A stretch of DNA of 64,000 bases from Circinella minor (GCA_016758965.1 JAEPRB010000184.1:1-64000), one strand, 5' to 3'. Shown: positions 48,224 through 60,399, numbered from the stretch's first letter. Notes: a model not told the origin generated them from the letters alone. Numbers and translations are program-made.

Positions 48224-50300
48224 GACGTTTTCTTATCATTATACAAATGTTATTTTTTTTTCTTTAAAAAAAACTTGTTGTATCATAATATTACGTAGTA
48301 TAAAAACTTTAAATATTTCCCTTAATTTCAACATTCTGTGCTTGTATGATACACTAATTTACAAAGAAAACAACGAGATTTTATATTATTATATAAAGAA
48401 TAAATGTGTCTTTTTTTATGTGAATTAGCTTCACCTATTTTCCGATAAAATCGTATATGTATATCTTTCGTTACGTAGCAATAATAATAATAATATTTAT
48501 TTAAACTAGTGATCTATTTATTTATTTATGCAGTAACTGTGATCATCACCATCGTTATGAATGTTCATCATTACAACCCCAACCTTTGATAAGAATATTA
48601 TGTATAGTTTATTTTTGAAATAGTATGTTATCATTTTATTTTTCTTTGGAATATAAAGAGGGAAATGTCATGGCGTGCTCTTTGCCATTTTAAGTATTTG
48701 GCGCGTCCCTTCGTCTATCCTCTTTCTTTCCTTATCCAAAATATTCATAATCACAATAATAATTATTGACCATACGTTTGACATCTTCTGTCAATTAAAC
48801 ATTCTATTTATACCAATAAAATATACTCCGCAAAAAAAAAAAGATTTTGTGAATATACAAAAAAAGTCATTAACAAAGGGATGAAGTAGTATATAGCACA
48901 TATATGCAAAAAAAAATGATACTACTGTAAACGTGGGCATATATTAATAATAATAACAGAAATTACAACATGAAAAACTACTTTTTTTTAAAAAAAAGCA
49001 TAAGGTTGGATTATTTATTTTTTACATGTGAAATTTTTTACCCCACACTTCTCTCCTTTTTTTTTTAGCTTTTCAAACAAGATTAATTTCAAATATACAT
49101 ACGTATTCCTTTATTATTGATATAATAAAAAAGAGTGTTATACGTTTTTCTAGTAATATGGAAAAAAGGAAACCAAATAACACGATTACGTATCAGATAT
49201 TTTTATACCAAACATAAAATTACACATCATACTTTATATTCTAGTAGCCTTTATATTTAATGAATAATATTATGGTTAAGGTATTGCCAATTTGAATGGT
49301 GACCTTGTTTTTATTAAGACACAGTGATAAGTGCAAAAGACATAAAATTCATCCACTTATCTTTTTGTTTTTAAAACATTTTCGTGATGTTTTATTATAT
49401 ACCTATTTTATTTAATAAAAATATCTATATTCATGTACAATCATAGTTTTATGATCTACAGTAAGGTCAAGAAATTTTTTATCCAACATTATGATAAGCT
49501 TTTACACCAGTTTATTCTATATATGTCGTGTTCTGGACGCAATAAATTTATAATATTTCTTTTCATTGTCAAATTCAACCGCTGTTACAAACTCTCTTTT
49601 TTTGAAATATTTTAAGATTGGAATGTATTTCTTGTGTTACAGGAACAAAAATAAAAAGTACATCTCTTTGATTATACTTGCATCTATTTTTGTGACACCT
49701 CTAAATGTTTGTTTTTCCTTTTGGAGGAGATTGACTGATTCGTTGCCATTCTCAGATTTATGTACATGGAAAATAAAGTTCTCTTTTTATTTTTTATTTT
49801 GAAAGAATATAATAGATAACATAATCAACTCATAAAGAATCTATGGCTACCGTTACTACAAGATATCTATGTACGTACGTACCATGTTTTTAAAACTTAA
49901 AAACTCTGTTTTTCAGCCAACTACATAAGCGACATACCTCTTTTAATTATAGTCTTAATTGTGTTACATTCAGCCTCTTTGGCTTAGCTACGTAGGTAAA
50001 TAGTACAAGAATGTGTACTTGACTCTAAACTTTATTATTGTATTTAAATAAAAATAAAGAAATGTGTGAGTGGACCATTTATCCCACCTTTCTAACTACT
50101 TTACATTTCTTTTTATTTATTTATTTTATTTATTTCATATTAAGCAGCTCTGGTATACAATAAATAAAGATACATTTTTTTACTGAACCAAAAAATAAAA
50201 GTTTGTAAAAAAAAATCACCAGTATAAAGTATCATTATTACTACTATTCCTACTTTAGTCTCCGTGGCTTTTCCTTGTCTACTATTGTGATTCATTTACT
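48224..50300. promoter_or_regulatory. spacer and promoter between HET-like copies 2 and 3
   Basis: Contains the recurrent 3' flank near 48360, the second copy of the ~350-bp dispersed repeat (48700-49035) and a distal promoter homology from about 49720. The proximal promoter runs to 50300, with CCTCTTTGGCTTAGCTACGT near 49975 and ATTAAGCAGCTCTGG near 50140. No gene seen; several TACGTACGTA runs (49871-49880). Confidence 0.5.
48700..49035 (+). repeat. dispersed ~350-bp repeat, copy 2
   Basis: Same-orientation partner of 11918-12300 (see there). It sits in the spacer between HET-like copies 2 and 3, where the other spacers lack it, so it probably inserted after the duplication. Confidence 0.6.
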
Positions 50301-50392
50301 GTGAGTTTACTACGTATAGAAATAATTTCATTAATTATGGTGAATATCGAAGAAGACTATGAAGACTGACCAATTTATTATATTTAAAACAG
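50301..50392 (+). other. predicted 5'-leader intron of HET-like copy 3
   Basis: GTGAGTTTACTA donor to TTTAAAACAG acceptor, 92 nt, 6 nt before the ATG. A CTGAC branch-point-like word lies near 50366. Confidence 0.6.
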
Positions 50393-50398
50393 AAAAGA

Positions 50399-52078
50399 AT
50401 GACTTATTTTATATATGAAAAGAAGCAATATTACGAAACCCCTCCAAAGTTTCTTGAAAATGACTATAGCTACTATACTCCCGATGAATCTCGCCCCAAA
50501 CGAATAGCGTATGGGTTGCTGAAACCAAAATTTATGCCTAGCTACCTGGTCGATACATATGATATGAGATTGGTCAAAGGCTCTGATGTTGACCAAGGAT
50601 ATTGTACGTTATCATATTCATGGAACCAGTCTGGTGAAATTTTAATAGATAAAACGACCGGAAAGAGCTCTCGTCTTGATCAAGGAAAACACGAGATTAT
50701 ATTTCCAGAAAGCGCACTACAAGAAAATTCAGAATATCAAGAACAAACCTTAGACGAAGTCAAGTATGTCAAATTTGAAGGTCTTATACAAGAGATATGC
50801 CGAGATTTTGGTATCAGATATATTTGGTATGATCAAATGTGCATTGACCAAGAAGACGAAAAGAAGAAACATGCCGAAATACACCAAATGCATAAAATTT
50901 ACAGCAATGCCTATTGCACAGTAGCATTGATACCTGAATTAATGATAGACAACGTAGAGAGCCCGGGATCAACTGTTTACGAGTTCGACCATTATTCTAT
51001 GTTTCAAGAGGCTCAATGGATGAAGCGTATGTGGACTTTGGAAGAGGCACTAGTGTCATCACAAATACTTTTTGTGGGTCGCAATGTTCATTTGTGGTCG
51101 TATAACTTAAAAGAATATACTTATCCAATTTTTCACATGCAATCAAACTACGCGATTCCCGCTGTTTTACATTATGCACAGACACGCACAAGCACCAAAG
51201 AACACGACCATATATTCGCGCTTGCCAACATTTTCCCAGACATTATAAAACAAATTACTGTTAATTATAATCAAGACGTCCAAGATTTGATGCTACAATT
51301 TTATGGTCTTTTAGCAAAACATGATCTCCGTATTCTGTGTTTTGGACGAATTGCTTATGACAACGACATGCATAAACCGTCACCAGGCCACAGTATGGAA
51401 GGTGATGACATGGACAAAGTGAAATGTGAACAAGGACTCGTGCAAAAATTCGATTTACCATCTTGGACAGGTGTTCATGGGAAGTATTATAAATACGGGT
51501 ATCGGAAAACAATTTTTAAAAACTACACTGTCAGCGGAAAAGTTTTGAAAATTACATGTTGGGGAATAACAAATGATCAGCGTCCTACCAACATTTTGGA
51601 TTTTCAACGCATTGGAGATATGATTCCACCCTTTACTCAACAGGAAGAGGGACGGACAACGGTACTACAGGTACGACTACAGGGGCCCACAAAGGAAAAC
51701 TTCATATATGTTGACTGCAAAATTAACAGAGAACTAGATCCTATAAAGTACAAGGATGTCGTGGCAAATGTTCGTGATTTATCACATTTTTTTCCGATTA
51801 AAAAAACAGATCTTCAATGGGTATCTTACGACGATATGATATTCTCTTCAACATTTAGTTTTAATAATTTGACTGAACCACTTCAAGATTCTGCTCAATA
51901 TGTACTACTTTCAGGAGTAAACTTAATGCTCAATATTGGTGGTATAGGGACGGAGAGACTCCCTGTTATCAAGAAGGATGGAGATCATTATAAGGCAATT
52001 GGTACGTGCGGAATAACAGAATACGACTACTTTCTCGAGGATCCCATATTGGAAGAACAAACATTTGAAATTCATTAA
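50399..52078 (+). CDS. HET-like protein, copy 3
   Basis: A 559-residue single coding exon starting MTYFIYEKKQYYE. HET blocks: GYCTLSYSWNQSGE, IRYIWYDQMCIDQEDEKKKH with AEIHQMHKIYSNAYC, and QWMKRMWTLEEALVSSQ. Variable segments follow block 2 (VESPGSTVYEFDHYSMF) and follow the ILCFGR strand. The C-terminus is GDHYKAIGTC ... LEEQTFEIH. Shared EDEKKKHAEIHQMH and VKYVKFEGLIQEIC segments place it with copy 4 rather than 1/2. Its function, by analogy with HET domains, would be self/non-self-triggered death signalling; no partner gene (such as an NLR) lies in the window. Confidence 0.8.
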   Translation: MTYFIYEKKQYYETPPKFLENDYSYYTPDESRPKRIAYGLLKPKFMPSYLVDTYDMRLVKGSDVDQGYCTLSYSWNQSGEILIDKTTGKSSRLDQGKHEIIFPESALQENSEYQEQTLDEVKYVKFEGLIQEICRDFGIRYIWYDQMCIDQEDEKKKHAEIHQMHKIYSNAYCTVALIPELMIDNVESPGSTVYEFDHYSMFQEAQWMKRMWTLEEALVSSQILFVGRNVHLWSYNLKEYTYPIFHMQSNYAIPAVLHYAQTRTSTKEHDHIFALANIFPDIIKQITVNYNQDVQDLMLQFYGLLAKHDLRILCFGRIAYDNDMHKPSPGHSMEGDDMDKVKCEQGLVQKFDLPSWTGVHGKYYKYGYRKTIFKNYTVSGKVLKITCWGITNDQRPTNILDFQRIGDMIPPFTQQEEGRTTVLQVRLQGPTKENFIYVDCKINRELDPIKYKDVVANVRDLSHFFPIKKTDLQWVSYDDMIFSSTFSFNNLTEPLQDSAQYVLLSGVNLMLNIGGIGTERLPVIKKDGDHYKAIGTCGITEYDYFLEDPILEEQTFEIH

Positions 52079-52602
52079 AATCATTATAATGTGAAACGGT
52101 CTACATTTTTGCAAAAAACATATCGTAATACATATTACTATAAATACTTTCATATATTCCTTAACTTCAATCCTTCAGTTTCAACATTTTATATCCTTGT
52201 ATACTAACTTTGCAAAGAAAACAGCCAAATTTTATATTTATTATGAAAAGAATAAATGGTTTATATATATATATATGGATCAACCCCTTCTTTATTATAA
52301 AGACGTATATATATATCGTTATATATGATACCATGATAAAATATTATAACAATAATTTTGATAATATTTTACTACGTACTCTAGAAATAAGAATAATAAG
52401 CAGTATATTTGTAATTTTTTTATTTAGTTAATACGCATCAATTATAAGAGACAGATTTGGAAAATAGAAATAGAAAAAGACCTACCAGACTTTAAAAGTA
52501 TGCAACAGTTCAACTATTAATTAACCCTACGTATAACATTAAATATTGCCTAATTTCTTATGTTCCAATGATACGTAATATACCAGAAAAAAATATAATA
52601 GA

Positions 52603-52824
52603 ATGTGCTTACAAATTGAAAAGGAATCGGATTTAGTGATGGTGGTCGGAGAGATACTTGATCAAAACACCAATATACTGTACATTCAAGAACACCGTAC
52701 CTGTCGTCCTCCAGATCAATACATCACATCACCATCATCAGCATCTCAACAATTTGGACAACTTTTTCTCGAATGGATTAAACCATTAGCCAAGCCTTTT
52801 TCCGCATCACCAGTGACATCATAA
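52603..52824 (+). pseudogene. gene-tail fragment next to HET-like copy 3
   Basis: A short frame with coding-like content (MVVGEILDQNTNILYIQEH, then RPPDQYITSPSSASQQFGQL, ending ASPVTS and TAA). It begins exactly where the homology between the 3' flanks of copies 3 and 4 ends (AATAGAATGTG.TT.CAAAT at 52598 and 62585). No upstream exons are apparent. Probably the end of a gene truncated by the rearrangement that separates copies 3 and 4. Function unknown. Confidence 0.4.
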
Positions 52825-54353
52825 ATTATCTATACATATAAAATAAAAAAAAAATAAAAAACGCAAACTGATACTAATACTTCTTCTCACCAGATTGCTT
52901 CTTTATTTTGTTTCTACTTATTTACTAGTACATCACTGCAATATTTTCTCATTTATAAGCACCTCTCCTTTTTATTTTTATCCTTCCCACCCCTTTTTTC
53001 TGCTGCCCAGAAGGCTTTTCAGGACCGAGCTTTGTTTTTTTTTCTGAACTGACGAGAGCAATAGGCTAAGATCAACGCGTGCTCACTTAATTTCGTCTTA
53101 ATAAATATATAAATTTCAACGTACGTACATTCAAGAACATCATCCACTTTAAAAATGATCTGATGTATGTTCGCAAATAAACGCCATTTTAACGATTGAC
53201 TTGTGTAACTTTACCTACTCTCACTGTAAAAATATAAAAAAAAAGTACAACTATCACCAGAACACGCCTTCTTGCTATTATGCTATTTGATTGAACCGGT
53301 TGCCTTTTTTTTCTCTTTCTAAATATTGCAGTGTGATCATCACATGATGAAATTCAAGGTTGAATCACGACGGTATACAACTTGCATATTGTTATGTACT
53401 GCTTTTGAATTATGAAGAAATACAATGCTGGGTTTTCCACAAACTCGTTTTTTTTTTGTTTGTTTGAGTAACTCATGATTTAAGGGTAAGCAAATAATTA
53501 ACAATAATATCCCACGGTTCTGGTTTAGATAAAAAAAAAACGTTGTTCTCCTATTTTTTCTTATCACGTTGACTTTAGAGCGTCTTTGTTTATTTACTAT
53601 AATATATCATGGTACTGTGATTGGCCGATTTTTTTTTTATTTCGCAACAGATAGTATACAAGTATAAAAATATTTTTCGATTACCAAGCGACAGCTAATA
53701 TAATGGTTTTTATTATTATTATAATTATCAGGAGAACTATTGGTTATAACCAAGCTTCATTTTTATTCTTTTTGTATATCAGACATAAAGTAATGTTTTC
53801 TTACTTATTACAAAAGTCAAGCGACTTTTCATTCTTCAACACAAAATATTATTCTTTTGCCATCTGGCTCCGAAATTTATAATGCAACTCTGCATGAACT
53901 AATGATTTGACATGAAATAATATAATTTTAAAACATCAACACTAAAAAATTGACCATAAAAAAAATAATTGTTTTTGTTTTTAATATGAGCACCTAATCC
54001 TCAATAATGATGAAGGTGCATACAGTGTGTATATTATTATGTTTAATAAAGTTGGAAAACTGAACGTAAAGATCTAAACTACTTGTAGATGTTAAATATA
54101 TAAACATAAAAAAAAGGCAATCTTTTCTACTTGTCAATTTTTTTTAAACTCACCCGAGAACAAATGGATAGTCTAGTCATATAGTTATCATCTTGCTCTT
54201 ATACTATTGTCATTTAACGACTACAATAATATGATATTATATTTTTTTTTAAAAAGAGTAAACATTTTTTTTTAGGATGCGTAAACTAAATATAAATGAG
54301 AGAAGGAGTATACGCGTGAGAGAGAAGAGATAAAGAGAGGGAATAAAGAATTG
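52825..54353. other. intergenic, no gene seen
   Basis: AT-rich sequence with short frames only. A CAACGTACGTAC run near 53117 and homopolymer runs are the only features noticed. Confidence 0.5.
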
Positions 54354-56590
54354 TTATAGGTCATATGAAAAATCATAAAGTTGTCTGAAGGGAGCCAAGA
54401 GCGAAACTGCTCGTCTTGTTATTTGAAGTTTTGTAGCGATAGCTGGTCCAAAGTCAAGGTTTATGCCTTTTTTAATTAAAGCGGTTTTCAAGTTCTCTTC
54501 TGTTAACAAAGAATCGCGGCGGGAAATTTGTTTTTGTGAGAGATAAAGCGTCATATGCATCTATAATATACAACATTAATTAATAACATGTCTTTATTTT
54601 AGTTAATACGTACGAGAATACGTCACGTTAAAAAAGAGAAGCATTTTACCCTTTCTCCTATATCACGTGCACGATGTATTAAACCAGCAGCTTTGAGCTT
54701 CTCTTGAATAACTTCTAAACATGAAAAGAAAAAAAAACACACATATTTATTAAAATATTGATTTATGAATCTCCCCCTCTCTCTCTCTTTCTCTTTTATC
54801 TTTCTCCAACAATATTATTTAATAAATCACATAATGACAAATGAATATTACTTCTAATTATGGAAAAAGAGTCGATTTCTTTTCTTCCTGATGTAATGCT
54901 TACGACTATAAAATATAAAAAAAAAGAAACGTACTTAATCCTTAAATGATAGCAGACACGACATGAAAAAAAACTACAGCTCAGTATATATTCACTTACA
55001 GCCAGTATTAACTTTACACAACGTGTCAAAACGACCAATAAAATGATCTTCTTTCAATGCTTCTTGCAACTCTTCGGCTGCTTCTTTGATAGTTTTTTTT
55101 AGACATTTGAATTGTGCTTCAGTAGTCAATTGTAATCCAGCAATGGTTACGTGTAAGTCTTCCGGTCTTGATATGTATTGTTCATAGGGTACAATTGTTG
55201 ATAACACCTCTTTGATATTTTTTGCTTGTTCTTTGAAACGAGGACCATCGATACGGAGAATAACATGGGTTATTCTGAAGTGTACATAATCTAGTAACTA
55301 TAACAACAAAAACAATATCTATAAGATTAATACTATCTGTATCAAGCAAAATATTTTTACAAAGTATTTTAATTTCAAGTGGTGTACGTACAATCGCATC
55401 CATGGCTTTTATTGCAAAGTAACATTGGCCTAGGGTTCCAGTTAACTTCATGATATATAATCCATCATATTGACAATAACAAATAATGATATCAACTTTG
55501 GAAAAGGTTTTGATTTCTTTAATCGACCATTTTATTGCATCTAATAAAAACATTTTAAATAGAAAAGTATGTGTCTTAGAATGAAATTATGTATGCCTAC
55601 TGCCCATCTGCAGATTACATTCTTTCTATTTCCTTTATAATTACCATGTTTATCAAAGAGCTTTGTTGCTTGTATTGGTAACTTAATGTCATGATGCTCC
55701 AACTCACCTTCCATGTACTCAACTCCAGGTTCTTCTCCGTACTTGCTAATTAAATTCAGAAAATGATGACGTTTTTTCCATTCAACCTTTTCATCTGTAG
55801 AATGTAAAGCTGATAAAAATGTATTGGTACTATTTTCACCATCTTTACTTTCCTCGATACTATCTTCACTATCATTGTCACTATTATCACTACAACTTTT
55901 GTAATCACTTTCGTCGTCACTTTCGTCATCATTAAGCAGCACCTTCATTACTTCAGTATCTTCTGACAATGCGGGTGGTACAGAACGATACTCTTTTATA
56001 TGCTCTTCTTGTTTATTTTCATTATTTTTATTGGTCATTGTAACTGGCGCTGTTGTAGGAATTGGATTTACAGCAGTAGTAGAAAAAGTAGTAATGACTG
56101 TATTGGCAGTTGTAGGATGATCCATACTTTCTTGTTGATTATACGAAGGGGAATGAACTTGACTGTATAAATCATTGTTATTGCTACTGGTATAATTATT
56201 ATAATAATAATATAAACAATCAGATCGTTGATATTGTTGCTGTGTCTGTTGCTGCGACTGTTGTGGTTCTTGATAAGCACTTCTTGATGAAGAAGCTGAG
56301 TCAACGTACCATGTTGTAGCTTGTGTATTTGATTGCAATATTGGTTGTTGCTGCTGCTCATAAGCTGAATTAAAGTGATTACGATACAAAACATTGGTAT
56401 CATAGTAGGAAGATGTTTGTTGATAAAAGAGACGTGCTCGTTTTTTGTGTGGTTGTTGGTGTTGAAGGTTCTGCGATTGTTGAGGTGAATCATAAGTTGG
56501 ATATGTGTTATAGCCACCTGAATTCTGTTCCTCGTTTTCTGTTGCATTAGTATGGTGTTGTTCGTGGTAATCGTTGTGTTGTTGATTCAT
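54354..56590 (-). CDS. ASCC1-like protein: KH-like segment plus 2H phosphoesterase domain
   Basis: Six exons on the minus strand: 56590-55645, 55540-55392, 55297-55000, 54905-54852, 54714-54650 and 54560-54354, with phases closing to 572 residues. Residues 1-200 are Gln/Tyr/Asn-rich, and 210-260 strongly acidic (NDDESDDESDY). A KH-like segment follows (about 316-365: KTFSKVDIIICYCQYDGLYI, then YFAIKAMDAI). The 2H phosphoesterase (AKAP7/2'-5' RNA ligase-like) fold has both catalytic H-x-T motifs: H414-V-T416 (DLHVTIAGL) and H506-M-T508 (MHMTLYLS). KH followed by this fold is the layout of ASCC1, a nuclear factor linked to alkylation repair and the ASCC helicase complex. The long Q-rich N-terminus is additional. 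The KH call is weaker than the 2H call. Confidence 0.72.
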
Positions 56591-57699
56591 TTTTTTTATA
56601 TAATTCGAAAGTGAGTAAAAGATAGAAAAAGAAAAAAAAAAGAAAAAGAATGCAAAATGACATTTTTTTTTTGGCTTTTTTATATTTTTTCAATAGACTC
56701 CGCACAACAACAAAAAAAAGATAAATTAGGGAAAAGCTAATTTTCTTATTGTATTAGTCTGTAACCTGCACTTAATTTAAAGTTATATGAGTTTCTTTCA
56801 TTTACGTATCAACAATACTAAGTTACAAAAATAATAGTAGTTTAAGAATATGATTAATAAAAATAAAAGCTACTGACAACAATTTTGGCTTCACTTTTGC
56901 ACTGCTAGAATACGGTATAAAAGTGAAAATATTATTAAATGTATGTTGTTCATGCCACAAAGATCTTAATAATAGCCGAAAAACTATGCTTATTTTTCTA
57001 GAATTTGCTCTACGTACTTGATTTTTTTAACTGATGGCTGCTCTCCAAAATGATTACTAGCTTATGATATTTAATGTATGGGGAGGGGAAACTTTATTAC
57101 TTGAAGCCGAAAGCCATGATTAAAGATTTCTACTACAGTAAATTGAATACACGCCCTACGGGTAGTTTTGCGACTGCATATATACCATTCGGAGCCGGAT
57201 TATCTACCATTTACAGGAAATGCCCATTTTTGACAAAAATCAAGATTGGGGATTTTCTGGTTCACTTTGTAGATTTCCCGTTATTTTTTTTAATAGTGAC
57301 CGTACATGATTCCACACTCACACAATAGTATTAATATACTTTCATAATATTCTTTTTATTAATATTATATACAACTATGTAATTATGATTTGGCATGATT
57401 TTAAGTAATTTTTTTATTCACCTACGTATCTCAATTTATTTTTACTACTACTACTAATATTTAATACCAAAAAATATAGCAAATTATCAATACAAAGGTC
57501 CTGTTTTAAATTATAAATTATCATTTATTTATTACTGGGTACCAAAATACAGCTATATATACTTTAATCTATCGAGATCTTCGCTCTTTTGGACTGTTTA
57601 CATGCTGTTTTTTGATCATTCCCAGGTCCATATTTACAATGTCTCTTACCTTTGGTATCCAATCTGTCTAACTAGATTTTTTATTATTATTGATAGATT

Positions 57700-57960
57700 A
57701 TATCTCTTCGTCGTTATCGTCTTCATCAATATCAGTTCTGCTTTCACTTTCATCTTGATTACATTTACCGCTTTCAATCTTCATCACTACTGCTTGTGCC
57801 ATCCATAGTTTTACTGTTATCGTCCATTAGTAGAGGATTCTTCATCGTCACTTTCATCAGTTACTTTTCTGTTGTTATCACTTGTACAGTCGTCATTGTC
57901 AGCATCTTCACCATTTTTAGTTACTTTCAGAAAATCATCGGTGCTAAAAAATATACTTGA
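57700..57960 (-). pseudogene. acidic coding-like relic
   Basis: Minus-strand reading gives DDFLKVTKNGEDADNDDC, then VTDESDDEESSTNGR before a stop. In a shifted frame it gives CNQDESESRTDIDEDDNDEE. The composition resembles the acidic linker of the neighbouring ASCC1-like protein, so it may be a remnant of a duplicated copy. The homology is only compositional and could be chance. Confidence 0.3.
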
Positions 57961-59787
57961 TCATAAAAACCGTCCGAGTGTTAAAAATATCGATCACTGT
58001 ATTGATTGATTAAAACTGCTACTCCTTGGGTCTCATCAGTTCAATCCTTCTCTATCAAACACATATTAATATATCAGTCCATCTGTCGAAGTATTTATTA
58101 ATCCATTCATCCATTTAACCTCTTGAATTATAAATTCAACCAACCATTGTTCATGTAAAATATTTGGATCATGGATAGCATCATCTTTTATTATTTTCAT
58201 GTGTGCTTATATATTATGTTCCAATTAATTATACGCATTAACTCACTACATAAACACATATATATCTACCTCTTGATGTGACTTGAACTTTGTGATCAAA
58301 TGCTAGCTTATTTTTTTAGTGGACTATAATATCTTCCATTATTCCTAAAGAAAATTGTACTTTTTGCATTTCTTCTTTCTATGTCTTGTTGAGTTTTGAT
58401 TCCCTTGAGTGTTTTAGATACCAAAGAATCGAATCAGATATACTATTTTCTTGATAGTTTACTTGTGAAGTAACGTTAGCAGTCAAGAGTTGATTTCAGT
58501 TGTTGATTTAATGTTGTTATTAAACTTCTTTAATTTTGTATTCATCTTTCAATAGAAATGCAACAATGCCAAAAGATCTTCATCGCCAACATCTGCTTTA
58601 TATATTTTTTGGTCATAATAACAATTTTTAAGAGATTGATTTAAACAGTTGTAAAAGAGGTCATTATTAGAAAAAAAAAATGTGTTGAGAGAAAAAGAAA
58701 TAATCGGAACTGTGGGGTTACAAAGGCCGTTTAATTAATCCAAGTCTCTCATTTACTCCGATTTCCCAAGAACAGGTACAATAAACTGTTGTCAAGGAAC
58801 AAAAAAGTGAGATGATTCTTTTATTAATGGTTGTCACTCATAAATGATATTTTCGTAGTACATATTTTATTTTTACATTTATAAACGCTGTAATATAAGC
58901 TCATGACATCAATGAGAAGTGAGATGGTCAGTGTAAATGTTTGTACATATTCTTCGACCACTTTCAAAACAAATCATAAACATCAGTTTATAAAAACAAA
59001 AAGAGCATTTAGTACAATTTATATCAAGATCGTGTGCAGAAGCAGTGATAGAAATCGCCAATCTTTAGTACTGTCTTATCTCGATTCTGGCATCGAGAAA
59101 AACTATTGTGTAATTTATTTTCAACATCATGCCGAAGCTTGCTTTTTCTTTACTGATCGAATACTAAAATGTTTGTAATGCTTTTATGGGGAAATAAACG
59201 GATTTCTTGTAGTTCGTAAATTTATATACAAAAGAAAAAGAAGTTGAACAAGATGAAAAATACAAAATGAACAACAATATGCATTTTAAGATACAATTTG
59301 TTTTGGTGCCTAATTATACTTTGAAGAAACATCTTTGGGGGAAACCCAATGATAGTGGTAACTATCATGAGAAAAAGAGAACCTAATAGATTCAGTGCCA
59401 AAACAAGATGGTATATAACATAGGAAAGGACCGGCATAATAGCGCATTAACCAACATCAGGGTGTATTTCTATCTTATTGTAGATATATGTCCCAATAGT
59501 TTAATAATTATTTTTGGACAAAAAATGAAGAGAGATAAAAATCCTCTTCTTAAAAAAATCAATTATTAAAATCGATGGTATAATTAATATCTAAATAGGT
59601 CACGAGGATACAGACCTAAACGCCTTTACATATTAGTCCAAATTCACAGCAAAAAAAAAAAATAGAGATAATTGGTAGCAGCACAAATCTAGTACAATGT
59701 TTCTACTAAGCTTTGTATTGCGGCTAAACATGTGTCTTTTTTTACTAAATACCTTAATCGTGCAACATTCAAGCTCATTCGCTTACG

Positions 59788-59961
59788 CTGTTCACAAGCA
59801 ATTTTTTTTTTTTTGCAGTTGTACAAAACCACATTAGTATTAAGATTCCCAAAAAAAAGTTGTGTAAAAAGTAGCAGGAGGTCTTCACATAATTTTTTTT
59901 GGGAATCTTGATACTAATGTGTTTTTGTACAACTGCCAAAAAAAAAATTGCTTGTGAACAG
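59788..59961. repeat. near-perfect foldback (arms ~70 nt) in copy-4 promoter
   Basis: Left arm 59788-59860 starts CTGTTCACAAGCAATTTTTT. Right arm 59891-59961 is its inverse, ending AATTGCTTGTGAACAG. Shared internal words include CAGTTGTACAAAA, ACACATTAGTAT (left CCACATTAGTAT) and AAGATTCCCAAAAAAAA. Only a few mismatches or length differences separate the arms; the loop is ~30 nt. The other copies have uninterrupted promoter homology at the corresponding place (GGCTTAG... then AGCACAAGAAT). This therefore looks like an insertion of a foldback/MITE specific to copy 4. Confidence 0.85.
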
Positions 59962-60302
59962 ACTTTATTCAGGTCATAGCACAAGGATACCACTTTAAAC
60001 TTTATTTTTTTTTTCAAATAAAAATAAAGAGTTCTGAGAGTGGCTAACATTTTTTCCCGCCTTTCTAATTAATTTACAATTTTTTTTATTTATTTCATCA
60101 ACTTGATACTAAACAGCGTTCAGTATACATGAAATAATTATACATTGTTTACTGGATCAAATAAATTAAACTCCTGTATACGTAAAAACAAATCATCAAT
60201 ACAAAATAGTACTATCACTACTACTTCTTCTTCACTATCCGTGTTTAAAAAAACTGCTTTTTTGTGGATTTTCTTTTTGTCTACTATTGGAGTTACTCTG
60301 TC

Positions 60303-60399
60303 GTAAGTTATTATGATAATGATTTTATTGATGATATGTATTGGATGTCAAGTGATAAAATCTTAAATACTGAATATTTATTATATTTAAAACGGAAAG
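60303..60399 (+). other. predicted 5'-leader intron of HET-like copy 4 (altered acceptor)
   Basis: The donor is GTAAGTTATTATG. The acceptor that reads AAAACAG in copies 1-3 (GAAACAG in copy 2) is AAAACGG here, so the next AG (GGAAAG, ending at 60399) abuts the ATG directly. If used, the 5' leader exon is joined immediately to the start codon. Confidence 0.5.

Larger units (their letters stand above)
56591..60302. other. intergenic region between ASCC1-like gene and HET-like copy 4
   Basis: No intact gene. An acidic Ser/Asp/Glu-rich coding-like relic lies on the minus strand (57960 to 57700), broken by stops. A plus frame at 58903-59178 is of doubtful coding value. From about 59350 on, weak homology to the upstream regions of the other HET-like copies begins, with the foldback at 59788-59961 embedded in it. 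Confidence 0.45.

Noticed and set aside
58903..59178. 91-codon plus-strand frame
   Set aside because: Mixed composition but no conserved motif, no splice context and no homology to the neighbouring copies; left as intergenic.
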